Shown piece by piece: positions 50,333 to 58,360 of a stretch of DNA of 64,000 nucleotides. The notes under the pieces are model-generated. The model worked only from the letters and a program-made list of their open reading frames with translations, was not told where the DNA came from and made no database searches. How positions within the stretch are numbered: position 1 is the stretch's first letter; every line of letters begins with the position of its first letter. This DNA comes from a virus. A program made the translations under genes and the position numbers. The stretch is from the IMG/VR virus record IMGVR_UViG_3300018018_000002, positions 1 through 64,000 of that record; one strand, written 5' to 3'.

Positions 50333-50521
50333 ATGCGCATCTTTTATTCAGGTTTGCCTAAGTCCATTGAAGGTTCCCCCGAACTGCTGATTCGGGAGCA
50401 CAAGCCGGATGTGATGTTTTCATTTTGTGACTTTTTCAAAGGGGACCGCGTGAAAGTAGGGAAGCGGTTCCGCAAGCATCTGCGCAATCTTAAATCCCAT
50501 GCCAAATCAAATCAATCGTGA
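50333..50521 (+). CDS. Small protein resembling a DpdA N-terminus
   Basis: 62 residues from ATG 50333, one base after the DpdA-like stop. MRIFYSGLPKSIEG at the start and PDVMFSFCDFF near residue 26 look like the first two beta strands of DpdA/TGT-like phage proteins, which the preceding gene lacks. It may be a split or permuted piece that completes the barrel, or an independent small protein. C-terminal part is basic. Confidence 0.5.
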   Translation: MRIFYSGLPKSIEGSPELLIREHKPDVMFSFCDFFKGDRVKVGKRFRKHLRNLKSHAKSNQS

Positions 50522-51530
50522 ATCTCTGCTTGCTCAGCTGCAATCAGTTGAGGCGGGGCTTTCTCCCCGGGAGATTATTGAACAGAGCTCGTGCTTTGTT
50601 TTTCAAAAGCAGCGTCTCTTTACCTACAATGATGAAGTGGCCTGTCGCCGGGATTGTGACTTGCATATCGAGGGGGCTGTTCCAGCGTTGCCGCTCGTCG
50701 CGATCCTGGGCAAGCTCGTGGAAGAAACCCTCGAATATGAAATCGAAGGCAAGGAATTGGTGCTGATTGGCAAGCATCGCAAATGCGGGATTCGACTGGA
50801 GGCAGAAGTGACCCTTCCGTTCAACAAGGTCGAGAAGCCGGGGGACTGGCGACCTTTGTCAGAGGAATTTGTCGAAGCGGTTGGGCTTGTCCAACATCAC
50901 GCGAGCCAGGATGAGAGTCAGTTCAACATGACTTGCATCCATCTCCACCCTGATCATATTGAATCCTGTAATGACCTGCAGGCCATCCGGGTCAGGATTA
51001 AGACCGGTTTGAAAAAGGCTACCTTAGTACGCCGGGACGCGCTGCGCAACATTGTGGCGTTGGGTATGTCGGAGTTCTCGGAGAGTGAGGCATGGCTCCA
51101 TTTCCGCAATGCGGATGGATTGGTGTTGAGTATGCGTCGGTACATGCTGGAGTACCAAGACCTGTCGAAGGTGCTGGCGGTCAAAGGTTCCCCGATCACC
51201 CTACCGAAAGGACTTGGAGAGGTAGTAGAGAAGGCCTCTATCTTCTCGGCGGAGAATAGCGAGGACAATTTGATCAAGGTTGAACTGCGCTCCGGTCGGA
51301 TGCGAGTTAAGGGCACGGGCGTGTCCGGTTGGTATCAAGAGGTCAAGAAGCTGGTCTATGATGGCCCAGAGATGTCGTTCTATATCGCCCCTGGGTTGCT
51401 GGTCGAGATAACGGAGAAGCAGACTGAGGCTGAGGTAGCGGTGGATCGACTTAAGGTTGAGGGGCCGAAATGGACCTTTGTTACCGCGCTGGCCCCGGTT
51501 GCTGCCGAACCCGCCCAAAAGGACGAGTGA
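50499..51530 (+). CDS. DnaN-like sliding clamp
   Basis: 343 residues. DNA polymerase III beta-type clamp pattern over the C-terminal two-thirds, with repeated alpha/beta domains such as GSPITLPKGLGEVVEKASIF, KVELRSGRMRVKGTGVSGWY and SFYIAPGLLVEIT. Starts inside the preceding small gene. Clamp for the phage polymerase; works with the 54253 loader. Confidence 0.75.
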   Translation: MPNQINRESLLAQLQSVEAGLSPREIIEQSSCFVFQKQRLFTYNDEVACRRDCDLHIEGAVPALPLVAILGKLVEETLEYEIEGKELVLIGKHRKCGIRLEAEVTLPFNKVEKPGDWRPLSEEFVEAVGLVQHHASQDESQFNMTCIHLHPDHIESCNDLQAIRVRIKTGLKKATLVRRDALRNIVALGMSEFSESEAWLHFRNADGLVLSMRRYMLEYQDLSKVLAVKGSPITLPKGLGEVVEKASIFSAENSEDNLIKVELRSGRMRVKGTGVSGWYQEVKKLVYDGPEMSFYIAPGLLVEITEKQTEAEVAVDRLKVEGPKWTFVTALAPVAAEPAQKDE

Positions 51531-51531
51531 G

Positions 51532-52734
51532 ATGAAGGGCTTCTTCGCTCGCTCAACTTTGATTCAAAAAGCTCCTCCTCCTCGGCTGCCAGCGTGTGGG
51601 GCGTGTGGATTGTATCGTTCTTGCCGCTCACCCAAGATGAAACCCTTTGGGAGGGGTGAGCGGCGCGTGCTTGTGGTAGGGGAGGCACCGGGAGAGACGG
51701 AGGATGTAGAAGGGATACAGTTCGTGGGCAAGGTCGGAAGCTATCTTCGGGACATGTTAGATCGGGTAGCAGGGGTTGAACTCCATCAGGACTGTTGGAC
51801 AACGAACGCTCTGATCTGTCGGCCGCCCGGAAACAAGATCACCAGTGAGATGATGATTGACCATTGCCGCCCGAATCTGGTCGACACGGTAGAGCAGTTA
51901 GAGCCGGACGTGATCTTGCTGCTAGGCTTTGCTGCGGTCAAGAGCCTGATTGGTGGAGTATGGAATGACAATCCGGGCCCCATTAGTCGCTGGGCCGGTT
52001 GGAGAATTCCTAGTCAGAAACCAAATGCTTGGATTTGTCCAACCTACCACCCGAGCTACATTCTCAAACGGCATGATGAAGTTCTGGAGGCAACCTTCTT
52101 ACAGCACTTGCATGAAGCCTTTGAATTGCGGGGGCGGCCCTGGGACAAGGTTCCTAATTATGAGCAACAGGTCGAGGTGCTGTTTGATGTAGTTGAAGCA
52201 GCCCGGATCCTTCGGGAAATGGCCAGACGTGGGGGGCGGGTCGCCTTTGATTATGAGGCCAACTGCTTGAAGCCTGAGTACCCTGGGGCCCAAATCCTGT
52301 GCGCGTCGGCTTGTTGGGAAGGGAAGAAGACCATTGCCTATCCTTGGCAGGGTGAGGCGATTGAGGCTACTAAGGAACTGCTCCATGCTGACAACTGCTA
52401 CTTCATTGCTTCGATGTTGAAGTTTGAAAATCGTTGGACTAATTGGGCATTTGGTCGTGGCGTGCGACACTGGTTGCATGATACGGTGATTGGGGCCCAT
52501 GTACTTGATAATCGCCGGCACATTAGCGGGCTCAAATTTCAAGCCTACATCTACCTCGGGATGCCGGCTTATGATGAAGTGATTCGGGAGTTCATGCAGA
52601 GTCAGGAAGGGAGCAAGCTAAACCTGCTGAAAGAAGAAGTGGAATTGCGTCAACTGCTGCTATATTGCGGGACAGATACTCTGATGGAGTTCTTGGTAGC
52701 AGATAAACAGATAATGCAGTTAGGGAAATCCTAA
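51532..52734 (+). CDS. Uracil-DNA glycosylase fused to 3'-5' exonuclease
   Basis: 400 residues from ATG 51532. N-terminal family 4-type UDG: iron-sulfur cysteines CGACGLYRSC, GEAPGETEDVEGIQFVGK (motif with catalytic E/D region, ~50) and YHPSYIL (~175). From ~220 a DnaQ-type 3'-5' exonuclease: FDYEANC (ExoI D-x-E), HDTVIGAHVLDNR (ExoII) and YCGTDTLMEF (ExoIII, Y-x3-D). The fusion couples uracil removal to proofreading; the polymerase is the next gene. Confidence 0.8.
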   Translation: MKGFFARSTLIQKAPPPRLPACGACGLYRSCRSPKMKPFGRGERRVLVVGEAPGETEDVEGIQFVGKVGSYLRDMLDRVAGVELHQDCWTTNALICRPPGNKITSEMMIDHCRPNLVDTVEQLEPDVILLLGFAAVKSLIGGVWNDNPGPISRWAGWRIPSQKPNAWICPTYHPSYILKRHDEVLEATFLQHLHEAFELRGRPWDKVPNYEQQVEVLFDVVEAARILREMARRGGRVAFDYEANCLKPEYPGAQILCASACWEGKKTIAYPWQGEAIEATKELLHADNCYFIASMLKFENRWTNWAFGRGVRHWLHDTVIGAHVLDNRRHISGLKFQAYIYLGMPAYDEVIREFMQSQEGSKLNLLKEEVELRQLLLYCGTDTLMEFLVADKQIMQLGKS

Positions 52735-52736
52735 TC

Positions 52737-54260
52737 ATGGAACCAGTTGACCATCCCGGTTATCGTTTGCTGCATGAGGGCCAGATCGCCCTGACCTATG
52801 TTGAAGCGGCTGGTATGAGGGTCGATGTGGACTACCTTAATCGGATGAGCAAGCAGTCCAAGGAGGAAATTGCTAAGTTGGAACATCGCCTCTATGAAAC
52901 TAAGCAATGGACAGCATGGCGACAGCGATATGGGGACCGAGCTAATCTTCAATCGGATGTTCAGCTAGGAGTGGTGCTCTTTGAGGTGCTTAAATACCCG
53001 GTGCGGCAAGAGGATCGCACGGAGTCCGGAGAGCGGTTCTCTACTGATGCTACTATCCTCGAACGGATTAAGGACCCATTCATTGAGGATTTGCTGAAGC
53101 TGGGTAAATTGCAAAAGGCGCATGGAACATATCTCAAGCAAATCCAACGTGAGCTGGTTGGAGATAGGATTCATCCTCAGTTCAATTTGCATATCCCTGT
53201 CACCTATCGTTCCTCTTCCGATACGCCCAATTTCCAAAACATTCCTATTCGGGATCCGGAGGTCTCAAAGCTCATTCGCACTGGATTCATTGCGAGTGAT
53301 GATTGCGTCCTAGTTGAGAGTGATCTCCGAGGGGCTGAAGTGGTCATGGCGACGTGTTATCATCGAGACCCGACCATGATTACCTACCTGAAGGATCGAA
53401 CTAAGGACATGCACCGGGACATGGCCGCCCAACTCTATCTGATTCCGGTGGAGTGGGTGGAAGAGCATGGTAAGCTTCATCGATATGGGGCGAAGAACAA
53501 ATTCGTATTCCCCGAATTCTACAACAGCTTCTTCATGCAGTGTGCCCCAGAGTTGTGGGAGTGGGCCGATCAGGCGAAGCTGCAAGCGCCGGGAGGGATA
53601 ACCCTGCGCCAGCATCTTGATCGGGAGTTTCCATGGGGATTAGGTGATTGTGATACGAGCAAAGATCCACTTCCTAAAGTGATTGACGGAACTTTCGTGG
53701 CGCATATCCAGGAGGTGGAGGATGATTTCTGGCACAGGCGCTTTAAGGTTTATGGCCAATGGAAGTTGGATTGGTATAGGCTGTATTTAGAGAAAGGGTA
53801 TTTCGAGACGCTTACTGGTTTCCGGATTGCGGGGACAATGGATAGGAACCAGGTGATCAATTATCCAATTCAAGGTTCGGCCTTTCACTGCTTGCTCTGG
53901 ATATTGATTCGCTTAGTCAAAGAGCTTCGTCGGCGCAAAATGCGGTCACAGGTGGTAGGACAGATTCATGATTCGATTATCGCAGATGTGAGGCAAGATG
54001 AGTTGAGCGAGTATCTTCATATTCTGCAGCGAATCGCAGTGGAGGACATTCGTAAGGAATATACCTGGTTGGTTGTCCCGCTGGAGATTGAGAATGAGAT
54101 CTGCCCCCCAAATGGGTCGTGGTATGATAAGAAGCCATTTGATTTTAAGGGTCAGAGATTTCGCATCAGTCCAGAAGGAGAAGAGGATTCCAGAATCTTT
54201 TCCAATCAGTGGGACTTCCTATCCTACTTAGCTGCTGAACATAGGACTAGCCATGACTGA
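52737..54260 (+). CDS. Family A DNA polymerase (separate polymerase domain)
   Basis: 507 residues. Polymerase A motifs: TPNFQNIPIRDP (~163), motif A VESDLRGAEVVMA (~195), O-helix-like RYGAKNKFVFPEFYNSFF (~255), and motif C GQIHDSIIADV (~410), where HDS replaces the usual HDE. It lacks the 3'-5' exonuclease, which is fused to the UDG gene just upstream. Replicative or repair polymerase of the phage. Confidence 0.8.
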   Translation: MEPVDHPGYRLLHEGQIALTYVEAAGMRVDVDYLNRMSKQSKEEIAKLEHRLYETKQWTAWRQRYGDRANLQSDVQLGVVLFEVLKYPVRQEDRTESGERFSTDATILERIKDPFIEDLLKLGKLQKAHGTYLKQIQRELVGDRIHPQFNLHIPVTYRSSSDTPNFQNIPIRDPEVSKLIRTGFIASDDCVLVESDLRGAEVVMATCYHRDPTMITYLKDRTKDMHRDMAAQLYLIPVEWVEEHGKLHRYGAKNKFVFPEFYNSFFMQCAPELWEWADQAKLQAPGGITLRQHLDREFPWGLGDCDTSKDPLPKVIDGTFVAHIQEVEDDFWHRRFKVYGQWKLDWYRLYLEKGYFETLTGFRIAGTMDRNQVINYPIQGSAFHCLLWILIRLVKELRRRKMRSQVVGQIHDSIIADVRQDELSEYLHILQRIAVEDIRKEYTWLVVPLEIENEICPPNGSWYDKKPFDFKGQRFRISPEGEEDSRIFSNQWDFLSYLAAEHRTSHD

Positions 54261-55173
54261 ATTCCATCGCCTTTATCGCCCAGCTCTGTTTAAGGACGTG
54301 ATCGGACAGGAGGAAGCCGTTCGGATGCTGTCCGACTTCCTTAAGCAGAAGCGGATGCCTCACGCGCTGTTGCTGTATGGGCCTTCCGGCTGTGGCAAGA
54401 CTACCCTTGCTCGCATCATCAAGAGCAAGCTGAATTGTGATGATGGAGACTTTGCCGAATACAATGCAGCGGAGACCAGGGGTATCGATACAATCCGGGA
54501 GGTCAAGCAGCGGGCTGGACTTGCCCCTTTGTGGGGAGGGGTCAGGATGTTCTTATTTGATGAAGCCCATAAGCTCAGCAGTGACGCGCAGAATGCCCTG
54601 TTGAAGATCCTTGAGGACACACCTCGGCACGTTTACTTCATCCTTGCGACCACTGAGCCAGAGAAGCTCATCCCGACTATTCGAAACCGATGCACAGATG
54701 TTAGGGTCAAGGCGCTGTCGGTCGCGTGTCTCGAAGAGTTGGTGGGGCGTGTCTGTGCGTCTGAGGGCAAGCGGTTGGATGAGGAGGTGAGGGACAGGAT
54801 TGTAGAGTATGCTGATGGGAGCGCCCGTCGGGTTTTGTCAATTCTGCATGCCATCATCAACTTCCCGGACAAGCAGGATCAGCTAGATACCATTGTCAAA
54901 GGGGACGTGCGGACGAAGGCAATTGAGTTGGCCCGGTTGTTGATCTTTTCTCAGCCTCAGTGGAAGGAGGTGGCCGCAATGCTGCAAACGCTTGATGAGG
55001 ATCCAGAGACGCTGCGTCGCATGATCTTGTCCTACACTACGAAGGTCTTACTTCAAGGTGGGAAGGGGGAAGGACGTGCGTTCTTTCTCATTGATGTGTT
55101 TAAGGAATCGTTCTTTACCTCCGGGAGGGCAGGGCTGATTGCTGCTTGTTATGCTGTGACCACATCTAAGTGA
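54253..55173 (+). CDS. Clamp-loader AAA+ ATPase (DnaX/RFC-like)
   Basis: 306 residues. N-terminal RPALFKDVIGQEEAV (clamp-loader opening), Walker A GPSGCGKT (~43-50), LFDEAHKLS (~100), and sensor-type TTEPEKLIPTIRNRC with arginine finger (~140). Loads the sliding clamp. Single subunit; the usual delta/delta' partners are not seen. Confidence 0.8.
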   Translation: MTEFHRLYRPALFKDVIGQEEAVRMLSDFLKQKRMPHALLLYGPSGCGKTTLARIIKSKLNCDDGDFAEYNAAETRGIDTIREVKQRAGLAPLWGGVRMFLFDEAHKLSSDAQNALLKILEDTPRHVYFILATTEPEKLIPTIRNRCTDVRVKALSVACLEELVGRVCASEGKRLDEEVRDRIVEYADGSARRVLSILHAIINFPDKQDQLDTIVKGDVRTKAIELARLLIFSQPQWKEVAAMLQTLDEDPETLRRMILSYTTKVLLQGGKGEGRAFFLIDVFKESFFTSGRAGLIAACYAVTTSK

Positions 55174-55195
55174 TAATATGTAGGAAGAGACCAAT

Positions 55196-55699
55196 ATGGA
55201 TCCTCGAGGTTTTTTAGCGATTGATGATCTGAAACTGGAGAAGGAATGCCAGATTCAACCCATTCTCTACGCCGAGCAGGCCAGGAGGCTGGCGGACCTG
55301 CGGCGTGACTATGATGAGGTTTCCTCGACCTATGATGTAGTAGTGGCAGAGATGGCGCGCAAGATCCGGAAGTCGCCTAAGCTCTATGGTCTTTCTGACA
55401 AGCCCTCGGAGTGGTCGGTCAAGGAGGCAGGGCTGGTGCAGAATGAAGTTAAGGATGCGGCGAAGGATGTGCGGGATGCTCGTCACGCCATGGATGTCCA
55501 GCAGGCTATGGTGACAGCGTTGGAGCATCGCAAGCGGGCCCTGACGCTGATGGTTGAGCTGCGGACGCAGGATTACTATTCTGAGCCGAGGGTCTCGCCG
55601 GGCCAACGTCGGGCGGTGCAAGAGGGGGACAAGGATAGAGTGAGGCGCCTGGGTCAAAGGCGGGCTGATCATAAGGAAGGAGAAGGGGAAGGCGAATGA
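55196..55699 (+). CDS. Hypothetical helical protein
   Basis: 167 residues with GGAAGAGACCAAT before ATG 55196. Strongly helical with heptads (EQARRLADLRRDYDEV), ending in a basic/acidic tail (RRADHKEGEGEGE). Between clamp loader and SSB; possibly a replisome accessory. The stop overlaps the next small gene. Confidence 0.6.
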   Translation: MDPRGFLAIDDLKLEKECQIQPILYAEQARRLADLRRDYDEVSSTYDVVVAEMARKIRKSPKLYGLSDKPSEWSVKEAGLVQNEVKDAAKDVRDARHAMDVQQAMVTALEHRKRALTLMVELRTQDYYSEPRVSPGQRRAVQEGDKDRVRRLGQRRADHKEGEGEGE

Positions 55700-55860
55700 C
55701 GGTTCCACAAATAATTGGGCTTGTGGCTGGAGGGCTGATCCTATTGTATGCCGGGACTAAATTGGTCACCTATGCGATCCTTTCAACTAGGAAGCAATTC
55801 AATTTAGAACAGCAACTCAGGAAAACCAAACGCACACCAGAAAAGGAAAGAACACCATGA
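55696..55860 (+). CDS. Small single-pass membrane protein
   Basis: 54 residues: a hydrophobic N-terminal helix (IIGLVAGGLILLYAG, ~6-20) and a basic cytoplasmic tail. ATGA overlaps at both ends (55696 and 55857) support it. Unknown role. Confidence 0.6.
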   Translation: MTVPQIIGLVAGGLILLYAGTKLVTYAILSTRKQFNLEQQLRKTKRTPEKERTP

Positions 55861-56951
55861 GCAAGGAATATAGCTATTCCGACGCCAGAAAACGGGCGGC
55901 GGAGCATGAGCGCGAGTTCGACAGCTTTGCCTTGAAGCTGCCAAAAAACATGCCGCTCTTTCGTGTCAAGAAACCAGGCGTGATACGGCTTGATATCATG
56001 CCTTACGTTGCGGCCAAAGGCAATCCGCACGCCGATGAAGGGATGCTTCATTATGAACGCACCTACTTCATTCATGGTCGGGTAGGCCCCGATCAGATTG
56101 GCATTGTCTGCCCAAGGGAGACCGCCGATCTGGAGGGGAATAGGCACCCTTGCCCGATCTGCGAAATGCAGCGCACGCTGAAGATGGATCCGCAGGCTGA
56201 TGACAAGCTGATCAAGAGTCTCTACCCACGCGAGCGCCAAATCTTCCAGATCATCGATGTTGAAAATCCCGACGCTGGCATCCAGCTTTGGGACATGTCC
56301 TATCATCTGTTTGGTCGTTTGCTGGACGCTCGAATTCGCGACCAGGATGAGCAGGATGCTTTCCACTTGTTTTACCATCTGAAGAAGGGCTTCACCCTCA
56401 AGATTGGATTCGTCGAGGAGTCGGCCAACAAGCGTGTCTGGTACAAGGCTGAGACCATCGATTTCAAGACTCGTGAACCCTACGGCACCAGCATGTTGGA
56501 GCAGTGTGTTTGCCTCGATGAATTGATCAAACTCTTACCGACCGCCGAGATTGAAGCGGCGTTGGAGGGAGGAGAGCGATCTGGGAGTGGAGACCAAGAT
56601 CAACGTCAGCCAGCGCGTGGCCGGGGCCCAGATGGGGATCAACACCCAGCAGGTCGTGGGCGAGGCACCGATGATGAGCGTCCAACCGGCCGGGGGCGTG
56701 ATGCCGATCAGGAACGGCGTCCAGCAGCCGGTCGAGGTCGAGGGACGGATGAACCACCTGCCGGTCGGGGACGGGGTACTGATGAGGAACGTCCGACCGG
56801 TGGTAAGTCGGAGGAGGATTTCTTTAACGATGATGCTCCGGGTGAGGCGCGTCCGCGCGGTGGCCGTGGGGAAGACGCCCCCGGATCTGACCGACGACCT
56901 TCTCCTGGATCCGGCCGCCACACGCCGGCATCCGATGGTGAGGACTGGTAA
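55857..56951 (+). CDS. ssDNA-binding protein, gp32-like with repeat tail
   Basis: 364 residues. Residues ~15-200 follow the gp32-type pattern (FDSFALKLPKNMPLFRVKKPG), with a Cys cluster VCPRETA...HPCPICE (~85-105) like the zinc site. After ~240 comes an Arg/Gly/Asp-rich repeat, ~4-5 copies of (P)-x-GRGRGTD/GRGRDAD, and an acidic C-terminus ending EDW typical of SSB interaction tails. Coats ssDNA for replication and recombination. Confidence 0.75.
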   Translation: MSKEYSYSDARKRAAEHEREFDSFALKLPKNMPLFRVKKPGVIRLDIMPYVAAKGNPHADEGMLHYERTYFIHGRVGPDQIGIVCPRETADLEGNRHPCPICEMQRTLKMDPQADDKLIKSLYPRERQIFQIIDVENPDAGIQLWDMSYHLFGRLLDARIRDQDEQDAFHLFYHLKKGFTLKIGFVEESANKRVWYKAETIDFKTREPYGTSMLEQCVCLDELIKLLPTAEIEAALEGGERSGSGDQDQRQPARGRGPDGDQHPAGRGRGTDDERPTGRGRDADQERRPAAGRGRGTDEPPAGRGRGTDEERPTGGKSEEDFFNDDAPGEARPRGGRGEDAPGSDRRPSPGSGRHTPASDGEDW

Positions 56952-56971
56952 CTGGACTTGTACCAGATGCT

Positions 56972-57011
56972 GGGCTGCTCACTCCATCGGGTCTGAGCAG
57001 CCCTTCCTTTT
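56972..57011 (+). terminator. Rho-independent terminator directly before the RecA-like gene
   Basis: GGGCTGCTCA pairs perfectly with TGAGCAGCCC around a 12-base loop, followed by TTCCTTTT. The ATG at 57012 begins immediately after the T-run, leaving no room for a Shine-Dalgarno. Confidence 0.9.
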
Positions 57012-58109
57012 ATGGCTAACGATACAGAGAGCATCAAGGAGCAGCTAAGGGCACGCACGGCGCCCTTAACCTTTAAGTCATCTGATCTGCTCAGCACCGG
57101 CTTCGCGCTGCTCAATTTGGCTTGCACTGGCCGGGCGTGTGGTGGTTTTCCCAAGGGCAAGTACATCTTCTTCGTTGGGGATAGTGACAGTGGAAAGACG
57201 TGGATTTGTCTTACCTGCATGGCTGAGGCGTCACAAAACCCTGACTTCAAGAACTATGTCTTCGTTTATGACAACGTGGAAGATGGTGCGTTGATGAGCA
57301 TTGAATACTTCTTTGGCAAGGCCCTGGCTGCCCGCCTTCGACCGCCGGCGAAGGATGGGAAGGGCAATCCAATTTACTCCACGACAGTCGAGAGCTTCTA
57401 TTACCATCTCGATGATTGCTTGGCCAAGGCGCGTCGTACTGGCAAGCCTTTCATCTACGTCCTTGATTCGCAGGACTCTCTGACCAGTCATGCTGCTAAT
57501 GAGAAGTTTTCCGAGCAGAAGGAGTCATTTGAAAAGGGACGGGAGCAGATTGGCAGTTATGGGGATGGTAAGGCCAAAGTTCATTCCGAGAATATCCGGA
57601 GGGTGCTGATCGGCTTGCGTGAGACTGGCTCCATCCTGATCGTTATTGGGCAGACGCGTGACAACCTTGGCTTTGGGATGGAGACCAAGACCCGCAGTGG
57701 TGGTCGGGCCCTCAAGTTCTACGCCGCCGTGGAGATCTGGAGTTCGATCAAGGAGAAGATTCGGAGGCGGGTCAAAGGGAAGGATCGGCAAGTTGGTATT
57801 GTCGCTCGGATTAAAATTAAGCGCAATCGAATCACTGGCAAGGATCCCGAAATCCTCGTCCCAATCTATGATAGTTATGGATTGGATGATATTGGGTCTT
57901 GCGTGAGCTTCCTAATTGAGGAGAAACATTGGGGCGTGGAGAAGGGGGTGGTCTCTGCGAAGGGATTTGGCTTCGCCGGCACTGAAGAGGAACTCATTCA
58001 TTACATCGAGGAGAAGCACCTTGAACTGGACTTGCGCGACCTAGTGGAAGAGGTCTGGAATGAGATTGAGGAGGCATGTGCGATCAAACGCCAACCCCGT
58101 TATCTATGA
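57012..58109 (+). CDS. RecA/UvsX-like recombinase
   Basis: 365 residues. Walker A GDSDSGKT (~56-63), Walker B-like FIYVLDSQDSL (~150), and ILIVIGQTRDNLG (Q-type motif, ~215) as in RecA/UvsX. Strand-exchange protein for phage recombination. It sits directly after a terminator with no Shine-Dalgarno, suggesting attenuated or leaderless expression. Confidence 0.75.
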   Translation: MANDTESIKEQLRARTAPLTFKSSDLLSTGFALLNLACTGRACGGFPKGKYIFFVGDSDSGKTWICLTCMAEASQNPDFKNYVFVYDNVEDGALMSIEYFFGKALAARLRPPAKDGKGNPIYSTTVESFYYHLDDCLAKARRTGKPFIYVLDSQDSLTSHAANEKFSEQKESFEKGREQIGSYGDGKAKVHSENIRRVLIGLRETGSILIVIGQTRDNLGFGMETKTRSGGRALKFYAAVEIWSSIKEKIRRRVKGKDRQVGIVARIKIKRNRITGKDPEILVPIYDSYGLDDIGSCVSFLIEEKHWGVEKGVVSAKGFGFAGTEEELIHYIEEKHLELDLRDLVEEVWNEIEEACAIKRQPRYL

Positions 58110-58360
58110 GAGATATTGAAATATCGTTAGAACGCTGCGTTTCCTATCGACTGTTCGATATTAAAAACAACAAGTGGTTAGAGATGCAGTTCATTGTAGA
58201 GTCTGAGTGGAATGGTTTGGTCAAGTTCAGGGCCATAAGTTCTCCGAACCTGACCTTTATTTGTGCGGCGAACCTAAACCCCACCAACTTCACCAATCAT
58301 TTATTGGGAACGAGGATTGTGATGGCCTCTCCCGAAATGATAGCCCTACTGGTTCCATGA
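58106..58360 (+). CDS. Hypothetical protein
   Basis: 84 residues from ATG 58106 (ATGA overlap). Small alpha/beta sequence with no motif recognised. Coupled on both sides between recA-like and 5'-3' exonuclease genes. Confidence 0.55.
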   Translation: MRDIEISLERCVSYRLFDIKNNKWLEMQFIVESEWNGLVKFRAISSPNLTFICAANLNPTNFTNHLLGTRIVMASPEMIALLVP

